DNA of 16,668 nucleotides from positions 1-16,668 of the forward strand of contig DASUWS010000213.1 in assembly GCA_036378295.1 (NCBI GenBank). Reading direction: 5' to 3'. This DNA is from DAHUXT01 sp036378295 (GTDB lineage: Bacteria > Chloroflexota > Ktedonobacteria > Ktedonobacterales > JADMIN01). A program made the position numbers and the translations under genes. The notes under the pieces are model-generated. The model had not been told where the DNA came from. It did no database searches and worked only from the letters and a program-made list of their open reading frames with translations. This document shows positions 14,791-16,668 of this stretch, piece by piece; the first letter of the stretch is position 1, and the number at the start of each line of letters is the position of its first letter.

Positions 14791-15978
14791 TTACACCTCG
14801 ACCGACATCGCAACCGCGCCGCCGCCGCCCAGGCAGAGCGTCGCCAGCCCACGGCCGCCACCGCGCCGCCGGAGCTCGTGCACCAGCGTCGTCAGCACAC
14901 GCGAGCCGCTCGAGCCGATGGGATGTCCAAGCGCAATTGCCCCGCCGTTGGGATTGACACGCGTCCAGTCCCATTGCAGCTCTTTGCCATTAGCCAGCAC
15001 CTGCGCGGCAAACGCCTCGTTGACCTCGATCAGGTCGAAGTCGCTCATCTTCTGGCCGGTGCGCTCCAACAGACGGTGGACCGCACGAGGCGGGCAGGCA
15101 AAGATATACTTCGGTTCGATGGCCGCGGCGGCATAGCCTGTGATGCGCGCAAGAATCGGCAGATCATGCGCCCGTGCGTACGCTTCGCTTGCGACTACCG
15201 TCGCGGATGCGCCATCGCTCAGGCCGGGCGCGTTGCCCGCTGTGACCGTGCCGCCCTGCTTGCGGAATGCCGGGCCAAGCTTGCCCAGCGCCTCAAGCGT
15301 GGTTTCGGGGCGAATCGGCTCGTCGCGGTCAACGGTAATGCTGCCCTTCTTCTGAGCGATCTCGATGGGTACCAGCTCGTCCTTGAAGCGCCCGGCTTCG
15401 GTGGCCTCCTGGGCCTTCATATGGCTCTCATAGGCAAGCTGGTCTTGCGCCTCACGCGAGATCTCGAACTTATCGGCGATAACCTCGGCTTCCTCGCCCA
15501 TATGGATGTGCTCGAAGGCGCACCACAGGCCGTCATTGACGACGGCATCAATAACCTCGCCATTGCCCATTCGATAGCCCGTGCGCGCTTTCGGCAGCAG
15601 GTAGGGAGCGTTGCTCATGCTTTCCATGCCGCCCGCGATATAGAGATTGCCGTCGCCAGCCTTGATCGCCTGCGCGGCAAGCATCACTGCCTTGAGACCC
15701 GATCCACAGACTTTGTTGACCGTGACCGCCGGAATATCGACCGGCACCCCGGCCCCAACGGCAGCCTGCCGCGCCGGAGCCTGGCCCTCACCCGCGGTGA
15801 CGACATTCCCCATGATGACTTCATCGATCTCAGAGGGCGGAATCTTGCCCGCGCGCTCGATGGCCGCACGGATGGCACGTGCGCCAAGCTCGGTGGCTGA
15901 GAGTGTTGAGAGTGCGCCCAGAAAGCGCCCCACCGGGGTACGCACCGCGCTAACAAGAACCGGATCCCTGTCGCTCAT
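14791..15978 (-). CDS. Acetyl-CoA acetyltransferase (thiolase)
   Basis: The 395-aa protein is a complete biosynthetic-type thiolase, normal length for the family. It joins two acetyl-CoA molecules to acetoacetyl-CoA or performs the reverse cleavage. The nucleophile is C91 (VNKVCGSGLKA), and the second site has NEAFAAQ, H352 (ALGHPIGSSG) and C382 (CLGGGG). The N-terminal SAVRTPVGRF and the SDGASATVV segments are typical. I chose ATG 15978 rather than ATG 15984 because GAAGGAG lies 8 nt upstream of the former but only 2 nt from the latter. It is transcribed in the same direction as the acyl-CoA mutase but separated by a 470-nt gap with a mobile-element relic, so joint transcription is doubtful. 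A promoter with operator-like repeats lies upstream. It could serve acetoacetyl-CoA formation or short-chain beta-oxidation; the sequence alone does not decide. Confidence 0.95.
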   Translation of the reverse strand: MSDRDPVLVSAVRTPVGRFLGALSTLSATELGARAIRAAIERAGKIPPSEIDEVIMGNVVTAGEGQAPARQAAVGAGVPVDIPAVTVNKVCGSGLKAVMLAAQAIKAGDGNLYIAGGMESMSNAPYLLPKARTGYRMGNGEVIDAVVNDGLWCAFEHIHMGEEAEVIADKFEISREAQDQLAYESHMKAQEATEAGRFKDELVPIEIAQKKGSITVDRDEPIRPETTLEALGKLGPAFRKQGGTVTAGNAPGLSDGASATVVASEAYARAHDLPILARITGYAAAAIEPKYIFACPPRAVHRLLERTGQKMSDFDLIEVNEAFAAQVLANGKELQWDWTRVNPNGGAIALGHPIGSSGSRVLTTLVHELRRRGGGRGLATLCLGGGGAVAMSVEV

Positions 15979-15986
15979 AACCATGG

Positions 15987-15993
15987 CTCCTTC
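15987..15993 (-). promoter_or_regulatory. Ribosome-binding site of the thiolase gene
   Basis: GAAGGAG on the minus strand is 8 nt from ATG 15978 and 2 nt from the alternative ATG 15984, which favours the shorter protein. Confidence 0.8.
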
Positions 15994-16056
15994 GTACGCA
16001 ACCGGAGTCAGCGGATACGTGCGTCTCCGGGTGTGCTAAACGGCTGTGTCATAAGC

Positions 16057-16112
16057 CTGCGACATTCATTGTCCAGGCTGCAACGTTCATTATAGAGCAT
16101 AAGGCATATGCC
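16057..16112 (-). promoter_or_regulatory. Thiolase promoter with palindrome and direct repeats
   Basis: A perfect minus-strand TATAAT occupies 16094 to 16089. No good -35 hexamer lies at the right distance; instead a perfect palindrome ggcatatgcc (16103-16112) starts 8 bp upstream. Two 14-bp direct repeats, ctgcgacattcatt (16057-16070) and ctgcaacgttcatt (16078-16091), match at 12 of 14 bases with a 21-bp period and overlap the -10 box and probable start. A poor -35 with flanking repeats suggests a regulated promoter. Confidence 0.5.
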
Positions 16113-16314
16113 GCGCTGGCGCGAATGTACGCGGGCATGTTCACACGCGGGGAAGGAAGAGGCGCCCGCCGCCCGCCTGAGAGAGCACACGATGTGTCTC
16201 CACACGCGCGAAAATCCACATGCGCGAAAATGGGAGGCCGGGTACCCTGCGAAGTAGTACTGCCGGCTCCTTTGCTACCGGGATAGGATGCTGGTTTCCA
16301 ATGTGCTGAGCGGT

Positions 16315-16359
16315 TGTGAAAAAGTCACAGTAGACAAGAAGTTTAACATCAGTTACTCT
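16315..16359 (+). promoter_or_regulatory. CRP/FNR-like inverted repeat with weak promoter
   Basis: TGTGA (16315-16319) and TCACA (16325-16329) form a perfect inverted repeat with a 5-bp spacer; the classical CRP spacer is 6. Directly after it, TAGACA (16331-16336), a 17-nt spacer and TACTCT (16354-16359) make a weak promoter towards the gene at 16550. Confidence 0.35.
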
Positions 16360-16549
16360 AGACGCACAGGGAAACCAACTGGCCAGACCAGACCTCCAGT
16401 CGAGGTGGACGCACGGTCAACGTCATTCGCGAGAGCCGCAATCGTCCATTTTCTCTCTCATGGCCTGTGTTTGCGTTCGGTCATGGCCACTGTCGATGGC
16501 TTGTTAGCGTAGCGGAGCGACGTCTTCCGCTAGAAGGGGAACACATCAC

Positions 16550-16668
16550 ATGGGTGATCAGCCTTATGGGCAACAGCCGTACGGTCAGCCAGTGCCGCCG
16601 CAGCCACAGAGTGCCGGAGCCAAGTGGGGCGCGACCTCGATGGGGATGGAAGCACACATCGCCGCGGG
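16550..16668 (+). CDS. N-terminal fragment of a protein with QPYGQ-rich head (possible DUF4870-type membrane protein)
   Basis: The ATG at 16550 is preceded by AAGGGG with a 10-nt gap. The visible 39 residues begin MGDQPYGQQPYGQP, followed by PPQPQ and then a region ending GMEAHIAAG. A Gln/Pro/Tyr/Gly-rich cytoplasmic head leading into a sequence of this kind is common in small DUF4870/TM2-like bacterial membrane proteins, but the membrane segments would lie beyond the window, so the assignment is a guess. The gene diverges from the thiolase. Confidence 0.6.
   Translation, partial: MGDQPYGQQPYGQPVPPQPQSAGAKWGATSMGMEAHIAA

Larger units (their letters stand above)
15979..16549. other. Divergent regulatory region between thiolase and right-edge gene
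   Basis: The 571-nt gap holds the thiolase promoter with its palindrome and direct repeats (16057-16112), a repeated gcgcgaaaat motif (16206-16215 and 16222-16231), and a TGTGA-N5-TCACA inverted repeat before a weak plus-strand promoter. A 74-codon open frame at 16288-16512 has no clear product and is not called as a gene. Confidence 0.55.

Noticed and set aside
14674..15900. A 408-codon plus-strand open frame
   Set aside because: Antisense shadow of the thiolase; starts in the mobile-element relic.
16288..16512. Possible 74-aa gene
   Set aside because: Overlaps the inverted repeat and promoter-like elements and its product has no recognisable features.
1..16668. tRNA, rRNA or CRISPR array
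   Set aside because: No cloverleaf-like TTCGA arm, rRNA segment or regularly spaced repeat array was seen in the gaps.

Overview
The window is GC-rich (about 60% by eye) bacterial chromosomal DNA. The protein repertoire suggests a Chloroflexota bacterium, possibly Ktedonobacteria-like: complex I-type subunits in an unusual arrangement, a CheB-CheR-PAS-histidine kinase hybrid, a split B12-dependent acyl-CoA mutase, and a relic resembling an IS200/IS605 end. This placement is an inference from gene content; there is no rRNA or other marker gene here.

Region 1 (1-4538, minus strand) is an operon-like run transcribed towards the left edge: nuoB, a short NuoI/NuoE-like hybrid, a NuoF-like flavoprotein, and a large fusion of a NuoG-type [2Fe-2S] N-terminus with a GltD-type FAD/NAD(P) oxidoreductase that runs off the window. 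Spacing is tight (20 nt, an 8-nt overlap, 29 nt). A TATAAT promoter lies about 180 nt ahead of nuoB. The NuoE-like part has no cysteines and the NuoF-like protein has lost most of the conserved acidic flavin/NADH loop, whereas the GltD-like part looks intact. I propose that electrons enter this complex I-like machine through the GltD-type domain. This is the most unusual feature of the window.

Region 2 (4539-11042) is a sensory locus. A plus-strand protein with six membrane segments, a HAMP-like stretch and a coiled coil converges on a minus-strand 1215-aa CheB-CheR-PAS-PAS-histidine kinase, with a strong hairpin terminator after the first gene.

Region 3 (11043-12550) holds a long non-coding stretch with a near-perfect 20-bp tandem duplication, a 220-aa acidic protein of unknown function, and three consecutive hairpins in the convergent gap.

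Region 4 (12551-15978, minus strand) carries acyl-CoA metabolism: a methylmalonyl-CoA mutase-family large subunit whose two substrate-specificity positions are Phe and Gln, as in isobutyryl-CoA mutase, and a complete acetyl-CoA acetyltransferase. Between them is a probable relic of an IS200/IS605-type element end with a structured RNA-like segment.

Region 5 (15979-16668) is a divergent regulatory gap with a TATAAT box flanked by a palindrome and a direct repeat for the thiolase, and a TGTGA-N5-TCACA inverted repeat towards the right-hand gene. That gene starts at 16550 and is cut by the window end; only its Gln/Pro/Tyr-rich N-terminus is visible.
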